Assembly (NCBI RefSeq): GCF_018599245.1
Contig: NZ_JAHEVJ010000008.1
Coordinates: 62,001-126,000, forward strand
DNA: 64,000 bases
Direction of reading: 5' to 3'
From: Aliiroseovarius lamellibrachiae
Lineage (GTDB): Bacteria > Pseudomonadota > Alphaproteobacteria > Rhodobacterales > Rhodobacteraceae
The position numbers and the translations under genes are program-made. This document shows positions 11,335 through 21,061 of this stretch, piece after piece (position 1 is the first letter of the stretch; every line of letters begins with the position of its first letter). The notes below the pieces were generated by a model, which saw only the letters and a list, made by a program, of their open reading frames with translations, was not told the origin of the DNA and did not search any database.

Positions 11335-12186
11335 CTATCTTTGACATTGCGTACAATAGAAAGATGAGCGTCCCCCCTGTACGATTCGCGAAATTTTCCC
11401 TTTGCAATCAGGGGTGACGCAAGGTTCTTTTTCCCGTCCATAGACCCGGAAACTATGTTGAAAATATCCTAAGTCTCCGTCGGCTTGGCGGTAATCTTTC
11501 AATGAAGACCCCCCACTTTCGATCGCATCAGACAAAACATCGCGAATAATTGGGACCAAACCGGCGATCCGTTTGGCGGAAATTTGCCCCGATTTGCGTG
11601 CCGGGTGGATGCCGGCCCGAAACAGAACCTCGCAGACATAGATGTTGCCCAGCCCTGCGATGATCCCCTGATCCAAAAGCGCCGTCTTGATCGCCGTGCC
11701 TTTGCCCGCCAACCGCCCAACCAAATACTCCTCGTTGAAATCATTGCCTAGAGGTTCAGGCCCCAACACGCGGATAAACTTGTGACCCGCCAAATCCTTC
11801 GTCGTACAAAGATCCATCGCCCCAAAACGGCGCGGGTCGTTGAAGGTCACCCGCGCCCCATTGTCCATATCAAACACCACATGATCGTGTTTTTCTGGCG
11901 CAGGATGTTCATGGTGAAACTTCCCCAACTGATGCCCCGAAATCAGCATCCGACCCGACATGCCCAGATGCACAATCAAGGTTTCATCCGTATTCAGATC
12001 CATTAACAAGTATTTCGAGCGCCGCCCTAAGCGCAAAACCTGCGCCCCGGTCAGCCGATCCGCCATGTGATCCGGAAAGGGCCAGCGCAACCCCTCGCGC
12101 CGCACATCCGCCTGCGTGATCACAGCGCCCTCCATCACCGGGGCTAATCCGCGGCGAACCGTCTCAACTTCGGGCAATTCGGGCAT
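11335..12186 (-). CDS. mutM: bifunctional DNA-formamidopyrimidine glycosylase/AP lyase
   Basis: Base-excision repair enzyme for 8-oxoguanine and other oxidised purines. The 283 residues start [14 protein letters not shown]; after Met removal, Pro is the nucleophile, followed by the catalytic Glu. The beta-hairpin lysine lies in GRRSKYLL. The C-terminal zinc finger has cysteines spaced C-x4-C-x16-C-x2-C and ends at CTQCQR. An upstream in-frame ATG at 12408 would destroy the required N-terminal proline, so the start at 12186 is secure. It is divergent from ubiE. Confidence 0.96.
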   Translation of the reverse strand: MPELPEVETVRRGLAPVMEGAVITQADVRREGLRWPFPDHMADRLTGAQVLRLGRRSKYLLMDLNTDETLIVHLGMSGRMLISGHQLGKFHHEHPAPEKHDHVVFDMDNGARVTFNDPRRFGAMDLCTTKDLAGHKFIRVLGPEPLGNDFNEEYLVGRLAGKGTAIKTALLDQGIIAGLGNIYVCEVLFRAGIHPARKSGQISAKRIAGLVPIIRDVLSDAIESGGSSLKDYRQADGDLGYFQHSFRVYGREKEPCVTPDCKGKISRIVQGGRSSFYCTQCQR

Positions 12187-12268
12187 GTTATTCGCGTCTC
12201 CATTGTGTGTGCCTTCTGCACGGGATAAGAGAGGACATCTTATAATAATAGCAAGTCCCCGGTCCCAC

Positions 12269-13021
12269 ATGAACACTTCTGACGATAAAACCACCCATTT
12301 CGGGTTCAAGACCGTGAACGAAACCGACAAGGCCGGCATGGTCCATGGCGTTTTCACAAATGTGGCCTCGAAATATGACGTGATGAACGACGTCATGTCC
12401 GTGGGCATCCATCGTCTTTGGAAAGACGCGATGATGGATTGGTTGGCCCCGCGCGCAGGTCAGCGGCTGTTGGATGTCGCGGGCGGCACCGGCGACATTT
12501 CGTTCCGTTTTCTGAAGCGCGCGGATCAAACCAATGCGGTTGTGCTTGATATGACGGAATCGATGCTAATCGAGGGCCGCCAGCGCGCCGAAGCCGGCAA
12601 TATGGCCGAGCGCTTGGACTGGGTTGTCGGCGACGCCATGGCGCTTCCGTTTGAGGATAATAGCTTTGATCGCTACACGATCAGCTTTGGTATTCGCAAC
12701 GTGACGCGCATCCCAGACGCGTTGAAAGAAGCGTACCGCGTGCTGAAACCCGGCGGTCGCTTGATGGTGCTGGAGTTCAGCCAACTGCCAAATGCAGGCA
12801 TGCAAAAGCTTTATGATCTTTATTCCTTTAACGTGATTCCGCGCATGGGGAAACTGATTGCAGACGATTATGACAGCTATCAGTATCTAGTTGAAAGTAT
12901 TCGTAAATTCCCCGATCAAGAAACCTTTAAGGGAATGATCAAAGAGGCCGGTTTTGACAACGTCAAATACCGCAATCTTACCATGGGCGTTGCCGCCCTT
13001 CATTCCGGGTGGAAAATCTAA
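12269..13021 (+). CDS. ubiE: ubiquinone/menaquinone biosynthesis C-methyltransferase UbiE
   Basis: SAM-dependent C-methylation of the benzoquinone ring in ubiquinone synthesis. The 250 residues include the SAM-binding motif [27 protein letters not shown] and the [15 protein letters not shown] post-motif. The start is the ATG giving [13 protein letters not shown]; 51 upstream codons are rejected because they run into the divergent mutM coding sequence. A TATAAT at 12241 may be the -10 element, though I see no good -35. ubiB follows after one base. Confidence 0.95.
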   Translation: MNTSDDKTTHFGFKTVNETDKAGMVHGVFTNVASKYDVMNDVMSVGIHRLWKDAMMDWLAPRAGQRLLDVAGGTGDISFRFLKRADQTNAVVLDMTESMLIEGRQRAEAGNMAERLDWVVGDAMALPFEDNSFDRYTISFGIRNVTRIPDALKEAYRVLKPGGRLMVLEFSQLPNAGMQKLYDLYSFNVIPRMGKLIADDYDSYQYLVESIRKFPDQETFKGMIKEAGFDNVKYRNLTMGVAALHSGWKI

Positions 13022-13022
13022 G

Positions 13023-14552
13023 ATGCGCGGCCCTCATAACATTTGGCGCCTGATCCGCACCGGCGCCACCTTCCAACGCACCGGCGCCATGGGTGTCGTT
13101 CTTGATGCGATGAGCGCCCCACCGGCGCTGCGGGTCGCCGCCCGCGTTATTGGCTTTCCCTTTGCATGGCTTGGCAAAAAGGGCGACACAAACCTGCCGC
13201 CTGTGACCCGCGCGATCACCGCGCTTGGCCCGGCCTACATCAAATTTGGCCAGATCCTTTCGACCCGTCCCGATGTGGTGGGAGACGAGCTGTCTGAGCA
13301 GCTAAAATACCTGCAAGACAAACTGCCTCCGTTTCCCTCAACCATCGCCCGTAAGATGATCGAGGATGAGTTGGGGATCGAGATCAGCAACGTGTTTTCC
13401 GAGTTCTCAGAACCCGTCGCGGCCGCCTCCATCGCACAGGTCCACCGCGCACGTTTGGCCAACACCGGCGAAGAAGTTGCGGTAAAAGTCCTGCGCCCCG
13501 GCATTCACCGCGCCTTTCGCACCGACATTGACGCCTTTCACTTCTCTGCCCGCGTGATCGAATGGCTCTTGCCGTCCACCCGCCGCCTGCGCCCCACCGA
13601 TGTGGTCGAACATTTCGAAGGCGTGGTCATGGGCGAGCTGGATCTGCGGCTTGAAAGCGCATCTGCCAGCGAGTTTGCCGAGAACACAGAAAAAGACGCA
13701 GGCTTTGTTGTCCCTGCCATCAACTGGGGCCTGACCGGCCGTTCGGTGATGACCTTGGGCTGGGGCGAAGGCTTTGCCGCCAATGATCTGGACGCGATCC
13801 GCGCCTCGGGGCTCGATATGGACGCCCTTGGCGAACGAGTCCTGCAACTGTTCCTCAGCCATGCGCTGCGGGATGGTCTGTTTCATGGCGACATGCACCA
13901 AGGCAATTTGAAATTTGCCCCCAACGGCGACATCATTGCCATCGATTTTGGCATCATGGGCCGCATCGACGAATACACCCGTCGGGTCTATGCCGAAATC
14001 CTATATGGTTTCATCACCCGCAATTATCGCCGCATTGCCGAGGTGCATTTTGAGGCCGGATATGTGCCTGCCGACCGTGATGTAGAAGAATTTGCATTGG
14101 CGCTTCGTGCCGTGGGGGAACCCATCGCCGGCATGGATGCCACACAAATTTCGATGGCACGACTTTTGTCGTACCTCTTTGAAGTCACCGAACGTTTTGG
14201 TATGGAAACCCGCACCGAATTGATCCTTTTACAGCGCACAATGGTGGTTGTTGAAGGCGTCGCCCGGTCGCTGAATCCCAACATCAACATCTGGCAATCC
14301 GCACGCCCCGTGGTCGAAGGATACATCAAGGATTCGATTGGTCCCAAAGCCTTGACCCGCGATCTTTTGCGCACAGCGCGCGTCCTTGCGCGCTTTGGTC
14401 CACGCCTTCCAGAACTGGCAGAGGCCGCTTTGATCCGCCAAAGCACCCCATTGCAGGACCATGACCGGGCGCGGCCTGGACACGCGATTAGGTATGTTGC
14501 TCTTGGTGGAGGGTTGGCGATGGCCGCGGTATGGGTGTCATCGCTGATCTAA
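13023..14552 (+). CDS. ubiB: ubiquinone biosynthesis protein UbiB (ABC1/ADCK-type kinase-like)
   Basis: Atypical protein-kinase-like ATPase needed for coenzyme Q synthesis. The 509 residues contain the hallmark KxGQ motif (YIKFGQILSTRPD), the alanine-rich AAASIAQVHRA loop, the catalytic-loop-like HGDMHQGNL and AIDFGIMGRID. A C-terminal hydrophobic segment (VALGGGLAMAAVWVSSLI) fits membrane association. The start codon is separated from the ubiE stop by a single G, implying translational coupling. Confidence 0.94.
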   Translation: MRGPHNIWRLIRTGATFQRTGAMGVVLDAMSAPPALRVAARVIGFPFAWLGKKGDTNLPPVTRAITALGPAYIKFGQILSTRPDVVGDELSEQLKYLQDKLPPFPSTIARKMIEDELGIEISNVFSEFSEPVAAASIAQVHRARLANTGEEVAVKVLRPGIHRAFRTDIDAFHFSARVIEWLLPSTRRLRPTDVVEHFEGVVMGELDLRLESASASEFAENTEKDAGFVVPAINWGLTGRSVMTLGWGEGFAANDLDAIRASGLDMDALGERVLQLFLSHALRDGLFHGDMHQGNLKFAPNGDIIAIDFGIMGRIDEYTRRVYAEILYGFITRNYRRIAEVHFEAGYVPADRDVEEFALALRAVGEPIAGMDATQISMARLLSYLFEVTERFGMETRTELILLQRTMVVVEGVARSLNPNINIWQSARPVVEGYIKDSIGPKALTRDLLRTARVLARFGPRLPELAEAALIRQSTPLQDHDRARPGHAIRYVALGGGLAMAAVWVSSLI

Positions 14553-14632
14553 GCTGTTCGGCTTTGCTTGGCCGTGCGCGATACTTTCCACGTTCGGACC
14601 AACCAAGCATTTAAGATCTGGCCGAGAGTGCT

Positions 14633-15496
14633 TTAGGCTCTTGAAATTGCGCTCTGCTCAATCGGTGCCGCAGCCGCATGTGCCGCCGAACCGCGCGCAC
14701 CTTTCCAGCGGCAATAAGCGGCCATGCGATAGTGAAAAATCGGAGCAAATGCCTGATATCGCTGGGCCACATCCGGTTGGTTGTAAGCATCGAAAAACCG
14801 GGAAATTTCGACCGCTGTCAAGGGACGGTGCCCATAAATGATCTGCATCGCAGGCGACAAAAAGATCGCAATATCCAAACACGGATCGCCGACTGCCGGG
14901 CATTGCCAGTCAATCAAGCGCAATCCATCATCGGTCTGAACCAAATTCCCCGGCACCACATCTCCATGCAGAAAAACGTTTTCCGCGATAGGTAAGTGAC
15001 AGGCATCGGGCGGAAGAAATTGCTCGGCATCACTTGTGCGAGCAGGTTGCATCAAGTGGGTTTGCGCGATGACCCCTTGTGGCAACCTGGGGGCGACCGG
15101 TAGTCCTTCGGGGATTTTTTGGCGATGTAATTTGGCCAACAACTCCGCGACGGCCGTAACATCGCCACTCCATTGCGGGCCCGCCAAATAGCAATAAGCC
15201 ACGCTTGGTCCAGCACTAGAGTGCAGCGAGGAGATCAGATCAGGCGCAAGACCATGCCCGGATAGCGCCTTCAGCGCCAGCACTTCGTGGTCGGGATGGT
15301 TTCCAAACAATGGCGAGAATTTGTTGGTGTGATACAACTTGCAGATCACATCATCGGTATTGTCGCGCACCCGCCAGACGGGATTGCTGTGCCCTCCCAT
15401 TTGTCGGGTCCAACTGGCCGCATGAGAGATCACTCCAGCCTGCTCCCAAGCCGCTTTCAGGGCCTTCGGAGGCGCCATATCACAAGGATCGACCAT
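14633..15496 (-). CDS. aminoglycoside phosphotransferase-like (APH/choline kinase fold) protein
   Basis: A 287-residue kinase-fold protein. The catalytic loop is FLHGDVVPGNLVQ and the metal-binding segment is LIDWQCPAVGDPCLDIA, both in the expected order. The N-terminal lobe has VICKLY, a plausible ATP-binding lysine strand. The family phosphorylates small molecules such as choline, thiamine, homoserine or antibiotics; nothing in the sequence decides between these. It is convergent with ubiB and lies next to the flagellar region without an obvious link. A GTG one codon earlier or the ATG at 15478 are alternative starts. Confidence 0.75.
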   Translation of the reverse strand: MVDPCDMAPPKALKAAWEQAGVISHAASWTRQMGGHSNPVWRVRDNTDDVICKLYHTNKFSPLFGNHPDHEVLALKALSGHGLAPDLISSLHSSAGPSVAYCYLAGPQWSGDVTAVAELLAKLHRQKIPEGLPVAPRLPQGVIAQTHLMQPARTSDAEQFLPPDACHLPIAENVFLHGDVVPGNLVQTDDGLRLIDWQCPAVGDPCLDIAIFLSPAMQIIYGHRPLTAVEISRFFDAYNQPDVAQRYQAFAPIFHYRMAAYCRWKGARGSAAHAAAAPIEQSAISRA

Positions 15497-15569
15497 CACG
15501 CCCCCAACCTGCCGGGTCTTGTCAAAAACTCAGCGGCAAACTAGGCGAGCCGGCGCTTGAAAACAAGTC

Positions 15570-16259
15570 TCAGCCCGCGTCGCGAAGTGATTTCACAGAT
15601 GTCGCGTCCACCTTGGCCCCGCTTTCCAACACCAACCACAGCTTCCCGTCTTCTGAGCGGCTTTCGGTGACCTTTGAATAGTTTTCCACGGGATCCGTCG
15701 ACAAGAATTTTCCGTTGCTTGAACTGATGATTTCAAAGCTGTAATTCCCCGAAGGCAGCGGCGTTCCATCACCGCCTACACCCGCCCATTGGATTGGGTC
15801 CGACGAGACCGGAATTCCGACTTGTTGCACAATTGTGCCCTCTGCATTTTTTACCACCAACTCAACTTTATCCGCTGTCGACGGCGGGGATGGCACCAAA
15901 GTCAAGGGGCTGCCATCAAAGTGCGCCGGGGAATCCACCCGTGCTTCCATCCCAACCCAGCCCGCAATATCGGATAGACCCATAAGGCCAAGCTGCGCCC
16001 CCAAGCCTTCAAGCAATTGATTGGTTTGCACTTGTTGCTCAACGCCTGAAAACGTGGCCAGTTGCATGGCCTGATCAGTCGCGTCCATGGGGTTAAGCGG
16101 ATCTTGATTTTCCATTTGCACCGTCAACATGTTGAGAAATGTCTCAAAATCAGACGAAATCGCGGCGGCTGTGGTTTTGCCATTAACCTGCTGACCTGGC
16201 TGGGCGGCGGGCGCCGTTAACGCAGCAGGCAATTGCGGGGAAGTTGCTGTTGTCACCAT
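15570..16259 (-). CDS. flgD: flagellar hook capping protein FlgD
   Basis: Scaffold that caps the growing hook and allows FlgE assembly. The 229 residues have the conserved N-terminal signature FLNMLTVQMENQDPLNPMDATD followed by QLATFSGVEQQ, and a C-terminal beta-rich part with LPSGNYSFEI typical of the FlgD Ig-like domain. It follows fliK by nine bases on the same strand, with AAGGATATCTT before the ATG, so the two form an operon. Confidence 0.93.
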   Translation of the reverse strand: MVTTATSPQLPAALTAPAAQPGQQVNGKTTAAAISSDFETFLNMLTVQMENQDPLNPMDATDQAMQLATFSGVEQQVQTNQLLEGLGAQLGLMGLSDIAGWVGMEARVDSPAHFDGSPLTLVPSPPSTADKVELVVKNAEGTIVQQVGIPVSSDPIQWAGVGGDGTPLPSGNYSFEIISSSNGKFLSTDPVENYSKVTESRSEDGKLWLVLESGAKVDATSVKSLRDAG

Positions 16260-16268
16260 AAGATATCC

Positions 16269-17867
16269 TTACAATCTAATATCCACACCGGATGTTCCTG
16301 TCATGGACATGCGCACCGGTGAGGGGGGGGCGTCTGAAGAAATCCCCGTTGGGTTCATATGTTGGTTTTCATGATCCGAATAGATCGGCGCATCATTGGA
16401 TTGACCTCCGGCCTCAGAGCCGGATTGTTCAAACGAAAATGTCACCTCGCCGTACCCAATTTCACGCATTTCCTGCGCAAGTATCTCGATATGACGGCGC
16501 ATGAGATCCATGGTTTCCGGACGCTCAACACTTACGGACACAGACATCGCTGATAAATCGCCTGTGAATGTTAGTCGCAATCGGCCCAATTCTTCCGGGC
16601 TCAGGGTGAGTTCAACCGGACGGTCAGGCATAGTCCGAGCGACATCCGCCAATTGTTGTGCAATGTGGCGCGGTAGCTCAGCACGAAGATGCGCCGAGAC
16701 TTCAGCACGCCCGGTAAGCGAGTCAGCGGCGCGCATCTCAATCATTGCAATGTCAGACCCCAACTCGGCCTTGCTCGGATCCGATGTCGAAAGCTCTGTC
16801 GCTACCGACGTCACACCATCCTGCATCAAAGCCATCTCACTGGTTTCCGGCAGACGCCCCGTCACCGTAAAGTGGGCAGTTTCTTTGGTCGTCGTGTATT
16901 GCGAGGCAGTATCAGAGGTTGCTGTTGAGTGAGAAACTTCTGTTGTTTCAGTTGATTGCAAACCAGAAACAGCAGTAACCGATGTTTCAATTGGTGTGTT
17001 TTTTGACCCAAGGATTTTTTCAACACCGGCGCCCGTTGCCGATAACGGGCTGGGCCCCCCCTGTATCGTTTGTCCGTCGGAATTCGCAACGGGCCCGGCG
17101 CCAAATTCCTGTCTGAGAAGAGGCTCGGGCGCGACCTCCGTATTTGCTGCTGCGTTTGTGGCAAGGGACTGTGGGACTTGGGTGTTTCTAGTTTGGTCAG
17201 CCACAGGATTAGCCACCCACCCCTGGATCTTTTCAGCATGAGAGGCAGCGGCATGGAGCGATGCAGGCCCTTCTGATAAACGAGGGGCGGGCGATCTCAT
17301 CGCTTCAGGGTCAGAAAGCGCTTTCCGCTCCCCCGCTTGATCGAGATCTTCGGTTGCTTCGCTCATTATCTGGGGCAGTGTGCCTGTGCGCCCGGCCTTT
17401 GGCGTTGCCTCTGTTCTCACACCATCCGCCCCGCCCTGAAATTCGCCTGATGCCACCTCTTTGATGGCGGCGGTGGTCGGCAGAATCCCTGCCTGTTCCG
17501 GACTGGCATCCACCCCTGGGGTTCCTGATTTAGCAATCTGCCCTGGGGTTTCTGATTCAGCAATTTGGGGGAGTATTTCGCCACTTGCGTCAATGGCCAT
17601 AGTTTCGCCTGCGCCCCCCTTCATGGCACCCAAAGCCAGTTCCGGACCCACAGCGAAACTGGAATACGTCATTGCCGGAGAGGTGGTGGGCATCAACACG
17701 GCAACCTCACCCGGCGGGACGTCAGCTCCAGTGGGTTCTGTTGATGTTTCATCAAGCATTGCCACATCAAAGCTGCTCTCGCGCCCCTCTGATAGAGTGG
17801 GTTTTTGTTGGGTCGCGGTTGCGCCCTCTGTCGCCACAATTGGGCGAAGCTGTGTACCAAGCTGCAT
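16269..17867 (-). CDS. fliK: flagellar hook-length control protein FliK
   Basis: Secreted ruler that sets hook length and switches export specificity. The long central part is low-complexity and rich in S, T, A, P and E, as expected for FliK. The C-terminal Flg_hook domain contains RPVELTLSPEELGRLRLTF and QEMREIGYGEVTFSFE. An internal near-repeat (SETPGQIAKSGTPG) is present. A G8 run near 16323 lies in the last codons. I used the ATG giving MQLGTQLRP; a GTG at 17906 could add 13 residues. Neither has a strong ribosome binding site. Confidence 0.88.
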   Translation of the reverse strand: MQLGTQLRPIVATEGATATQQKPTLSEGRESSFDVAMLDETSTEPTGADVPPGEVAVLMPTTSPAMTYSSFAVGPELALGAMKGGAGETMAIDASGEILPQIAESETPGQIAKSGTPGVDASPEQAGILPTTAAIKEVASGEFQGGADGVRTEATPKAGRTGTLPQIMSEATEDLDQAGERKALSDPEAMRSPAPRLSEGPASLHAAASHAEKIQGWVANPVADQTRNTQVPQSLATNAAANTEVAPEPLLRQEFGAGPVANSDGQTIQGGPSPLSATGAGVEKILGSKNTPIETSVTAVSGLQSTETTEVSHSTATSDTASQYTTTKETAHFTVTGRLPETSEMALMQDGVTSVATELSTSDPSKAELGSDIAMIEMRAADSLTGRAEVSAHLRAELPRHIAQQLADVARTMPDRPVELTLSPEELGRLRLTFTGDLSAMSVSVSVERPETMDLMRRHIEILAQEMREIGYGEVTFSFEQSGSEAGGQSNDAPIYSDHENQHMNPTGISSDAPPSPVRMSMTGTSGVDIRL

Positions 17868-17985
17868 AGTTTTTTTCCCGGGTATTCTGACACCGATGAA
17901 CTTCACTATCGCAGCACTTGGTTACCGGATCTTTACCGCTGGCAGGGATAACAGAGAAAATAGATCACATTTGAAAGGATAGGAC

Positions 17986-18300
17986 ATGGACCCAACGGCA
18001 CAAACACTAGGACCCCGAATCCAAGATGCGACACGTCCAAATCTAACGGGGGCAAAGCCTTCGCCAGATGATCCATTGCGTCAGGCTGCGCAGGATCTGG
18101 AGGCTTCTTTTCTTGCAGAAATGCTAAAAGCTGCAGGCGCCGGACAAACGCGTGATGCCTTTGGTGGTGGTGCGGGAGAGGATCAGTTCAGTTCATTTTT
18201 GGTTCAGGCCCAGGCTGATGAAATGGTGAAATCTGGCGGCATCGGTTTGGCCGAATCGCTCTTTAATGCCCTGAAGGAGCGTGCGGATGGCGCTCTTTAA
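17986..18300 (+). CDS. flgJ: flagellar rod-binding protein (FlgJ N-terminal domain type)
   Basis: A 104-residue protein with the rod-binding signature PLRQAAQDLEASFLAEMLKAA, a glycine-rich linker and a C-terminal FSSFLVQAQADEMVKSGGIGLAESLF. It lacks the C-terminal muramidase domain of enterobacterial FlgJ, which is usual in alphaproteobacteria; a separate peptidoglycan hydrolase would be needed. AAAGGATAGGAC precedes the ATG. It is divergent from fliK and overlaps the next gene. Confidence 0.85.
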   Translation: MDPTAQTLGPRIQDATRPNLTGAKPSPDDPLRQAAQDLEASFLAEMLKAAGAGQTRDAFGGGAGEDQFSSFLVQAQADEMVKSGGIGLAESLFNALKERADGAL

Positions 18301-18640
18301 TCTTCTTCCCGTGCCCGAAGCCCTGCGCGCTTTACTTGACCAAGAACGGCAATTGCTGCTGACGGGGAAAATCGAGGCCCTCACAAAAATTGCTCCCGAG
18401 AAAGAGCGGTTATTGAGCCACTTGGCGGGATCAACGGATGATGCCGGGCTGCTGGACCAGTTGCGACGCAAAGCGGATCGCAATCAGGAACTTCTTGTGG
18501 CGGTCAGTAAGGGAATTCGCGCAGTCTCGCGCCGGCTTGAACTGCTGCGCACGCAAAAAACGCAATTACGAACCTATGATTCGGTCGGGCAGAGCCAAAA
18601 CCTGACACGGCGCAAATCCACTTTTGAAAAACGGTCGTAA
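18287..18640 (+). CDS. FlgN-like flagellar export chaperone candidate
   Basis: A 117-residue, largely helical protein with leucine and charged residues in coiled-coil-like spacing (PEALRALLDQERQLLLTGKI, then LEAL-type repeats and RRLELLRTQKTQLRTY). Size, helical character and place behind flgJ fit FlgN, the chaperone for hook-filament junction proteins, but sequence identity in this family is weak. The start is the ATG preceded by AAGGAG at seven bases, overlapping flgJ by 14 bp; a GTG two codons upstream lies too close to that element. Confidence 0.6.
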   Translation: MALFNLLPVPEALRALLDQERQLLLTGKIEALTKIAPEKERLLSHLAGSTDDAGLLDQLRRKADRNQELLVAVSKGIRAVSRRLELLRTQKTQLRTYDSVGQSQNLTRRKSTFEKRS

Positions 18641-18801
18641 CTGACGGTCGGTCAATCACTTTTAGTTCAAATCTGACCTATCTTGAGATCCCAAGTTTAG
18701 ACTTCCTTCAGTTTTTCATTGTCACCTAAACCCGCATTCCAGAGGGGGTGGCGCGGCAGGGACAACCCAAGATCCGCAGAGTTCAGAATGGCTCTTACAG
18801 A

Positions 18802-18816
18802 CTGCCCAAAAGGCAG
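18802..18816 (+). promoter_or_regulatory. small hairpin in the fliC 5' leader
   Basis: CTGCC and GGCAG flank a CAAAA loop about 50 bases before the fliC start codon. flaF and flbT are directly downstream, and FlbT of Caulobacter acts on the flagellin mRNA leader, so this is a candidate target. The stem is only five base pairs. Confidence 0.3.
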
Positions 18817-18864
18817 AATTTCAAAACCCGGTGCAAAGCGCCGAATGACTGAAGGAAAATTCTC

Positions 18865-20202
18865 ATGTCCAGCATTCTGACGAACAACAGTGCAATGGTT
18901 GCACTGCAAACGTTGAAAAGCATCAACTCGAACATGGAAGGTGTCCAATCTCAAATCTCAACCGGTAAAAAAGTTGCTTCTGCCAAAGACAACTCTGCTG
19001 TTTGGGCCATTTCAAAAGTGATGGATTCGGATGTTAAAGGTTTTAAAGCCATCTCCGAATCTTTGTCCCTTGGTGAATCCAGTATTGCCGTGGCGCGTAA
19101 CGCGTCTGAAACGGTGACTGACCTCCTGACAGAAATGAAGGGCAAAATTGTTGCCGCACAGGAAGAGAACGTCGATCGCGCTAAACTTCAAACCGATATC
19201 GTTGCACTTCGTGATCAGATCGGTTCGGTTGTTGGGGCCGCACAATTCAACGGTTTAAACCTGATTGACGGTTCCAGCACCGATGCAATGAATGTGCTGT
19301 CATCGTTGGATCGCGATGCTAACGGCAACGTCACGGCCTCGCACATCTCAGTTGATCGTCAAAACCTGTCGACCACAACTCCTGTGACCTCAGCAGCCTT
19401 CGGGACCACTGACTTGGCAGATGCAGCCGCGGCTGGCGCGCTCATTAAAGCATCATCAGGTACAGTTGTGCATGATGATACGGCCTTTAATCCGGCGTCT
19501 CCGACTACAACCATTGCGGACGCAGGATCCGAGACATTCACCATCGGTCAAGTAAGCGAAGGCAACAGCTATCAGATCATCTTGGATGATGTGAACGTCA
19601 ATGTCACAGGCGGCGGCACGTCGTTGGGCCAACGTACTTTTGAATATGTTGCCAGTGCCTCTGATGGTACAGCTGACGTCGCGAAAAACCTGTCTGATCA
19701 GATCAGTGCCTTCTTTGGAGCCGCAACAGGCTCAGCTGAGGGTTACTCAGTTGCTCAGGGTACCGGTTCTAACGCCAATGAGTTTACCATCACCAACGCA
19801 ACAGGCGGTGATGCCACCTCTATCAAAGTTGGCCTTCGTGCACAGACCGGTGGTACAGCGGGATCGTCCGCTTCATCTGGTGGTCTGGGTGCTTTGCAAA
19901 ACATTGATGTGTCAAGCGACGCTGGTGCAACCGGCGCACTTGCGGCAATTGAAGGCCTAATCGGTCAGTCAATTGATGCTGCCGCTGAATTTGGTTCGGC
20001 ACAAGGCCGCATTGAGACACAAAGCAGCTTCATTTCCTCGCTTTCAGACTCTCTGAAATCTGGGATTGGTGCAATGGTTGATGCCGATATGGAAGCAACC
20101 TCGGCACGCTTGCAAGCTTTGCAGGTGCAGCAACAGTTGGGCACACAGTCCCTGTCGATTGCCAATCAGGCACCACAGAACATTCTGTCGCTGTTCCGTT
20201 AA
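18865..20202 (+). CDS. fliC: flagellin
   Basis: Filament subunit, 445 residues. The D0/D1 N-terminus (MSSILTNNSAMVALQTLKSI, then QISTGKKVASAKDNSAVWAI) and the C-terminus (SLSIANQAPQNILSLFR) are conserved. The central part is variable and T/S/G rich. It is preceded by AAGGAAAATTCTC and a 5' leader of up to 220 bp. It is the only flagellin gene in the window and sits directly upstream of flaF and flbT, its likely post-transcriptional regulators. Confidence 0.96.
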   Translation: MSSILTNNSAMVALQTLKSINSNMEGVQSQISTGKKVASAKDNSAVWAISKVMDSDVKGFKAISESLSLGESSIAVARNASETVTDLLTEMKGKIVAAQEENVDRAKLQTDIVALRDQIGSVVGAAQFNGLNLIDGSSTDAMNVLSSLDRDANGNVTASHISVDRQNLSTTTPVTSAAFGTTDLADAAAAGALIKASSGTVVHDDTAFNPASPTTTIADAGSETFTIGQVSEGNSYQIILDDVNVNVTGGGTSLGQRTFEYVASASDGTADVAKNLSDQISAFFGAATGSAEGYSVAQGTGSNANEFTITNATGGDATSIKVGLRAQTGGTAGSSASSGGLGALQNIDVSSDAGATGALAAIEGLIGQSIDAAAEFGSAQGRIETQSSFISSLSDSLKSGIGAMVDADMEATSARLQALQVQQQLGTQSLSIANQAPQNILSLFR

Positions 20203-20215
20203 GGGACCTGATGGC

Positions 20216-20237
20216 GGGGCGCCAAAACGGCGTCCCC
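20216..20237 (+). terminator. hairpin after fliC, terminator or attenuator
   Basis: GGGGCGCC pairs with GGCGTCCCC (one bulged T) around an AAAAC loop, 14 bases after the flagellin stop. A pyrimidine-rich but not T-rich stretch follows. It may partly end the abundant fliC transcript while allowing read-through into flaF-flbT. Confidence 0.45.
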
Positions 20238-20282
20238 CTCACCTTCACTCCCTGATTTCAACGTTTAGCGGAAGGAAAACCC

Positions 20283-20660
20283 GTGAACGCTATGAACATG
20301 GCCAAAACGGCCTACACCACGTCTCAGTCCCCCATCCGGACCCCGAGAGGCGTAGAATACGAGGCCTTCGCCCGTATCACTCATCGTCTGAAATCCGCCG
20401 CCGCAAAAGGCCGCGTAGGATTTGGACAATTGGCCGAAGCGCTGCATGAAAACCGCCGCCTTTGGACCCTACTTGCCACAGACGTGGCCGCAGATGACAA
20501 CGGACTTCCCCAAGATTTGCGAGCCCGGATTTTTTACCTTTGTGAATTCACCGGCGACTACAGTGGCAAAGTGCTGACAGACGGCGCAGATGTAAACGTG
20601 CTCGTAGAAATTAACACCGCCATAATGCGTGGCCTTAGACAAAAGGCGGAAGCAGTATGA
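20283..20660 (+). CDS. flaF: flagellar biosynthesis regulator FlaF
   Basis: Small alphaproteobacterial protein needed for flagellin synthesis and secretion, working opposite FlbT. The 125 residues show the family pattern TPRGVEYEAFARITHRL and ENRRLWTLLATDVAADDNGL. The GTG start is well supported by AAGGAAAACCC just ahead of it; an ATG three codons later is the alternative. Its stop overlaps the flbT start (ATGA). Confidence 0.9.
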   Translation: MNAMNMAKTAYTTSQSPIRTPRGVEYEAFARITHRLKSAAAKGRVGFGQLAEALHENRRLWTLLATDVAADDNGLPQDLRARIFYLCEFTGDYSGKVLTDGADVNVLVEINTAIMRGLRQKAEAV

Positions 20661-21061
20661 GCGGTCTTGTCCTAAAACTCAGCCCCAAAGAACGGGTTCT
20701 GATCAACGGTGCCGTGATTGAAAACGGGGACCGCCGGTCGCGTTTATCTATCGTGACGCCAAACGCCAATATTCTAAGATTGCGCGACGCCATCCATCCA
20801 GAAGAGGTCAACACGCCAGTTCGTCGCGTCTGTTACATCGCGCAGCTTGTCTTGTCTGGGGATGTGGATCACGAAGAAGCCCGCATGCAGCTTTTGCGAG
20901 GCATCGAACAACTCAGTCAGGTGCTGACCGACCCAGACAGTCGCGATCACATGACCAAGGCGACTGAGGCTGTCACACAAGAGCAATATTATCAGGTGTT
21001 AAAATGCCTTCGCGCACTTTTACCCCGAGAGGAACGCCTGATGGCGGCACGTTTATCATGA
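20657..21061 (+). CDS. flbT: flagellar biosynthesis repressor FlbT
   Basis: RNA-binding regulator that in Caulobacter destabilises flagellin mRNA when the basal body is incomplete. The 134 residues begin LVLKLSPKERVLINGAVIEN, typical of FlbT, with ATPVRR-like NTPVRRVCYIAQLVLSGD in the middle. It is coupled to flaF upstream by ATGA and to the DUF1217 gene downstream by another ATGA. Confidence 0.93.
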   Translation: MSGLVLKLSPKERVLINGAVIENGDRRSRLSIVTPNANILRLRDAIHPEEVNTPVRRVCYIAQLVLSGDVDHEEARMQLLRGIEQLSQVLTDPDSRDHMTKATEAVTQEQYYQVLKCLRALLPREERLMAARLS

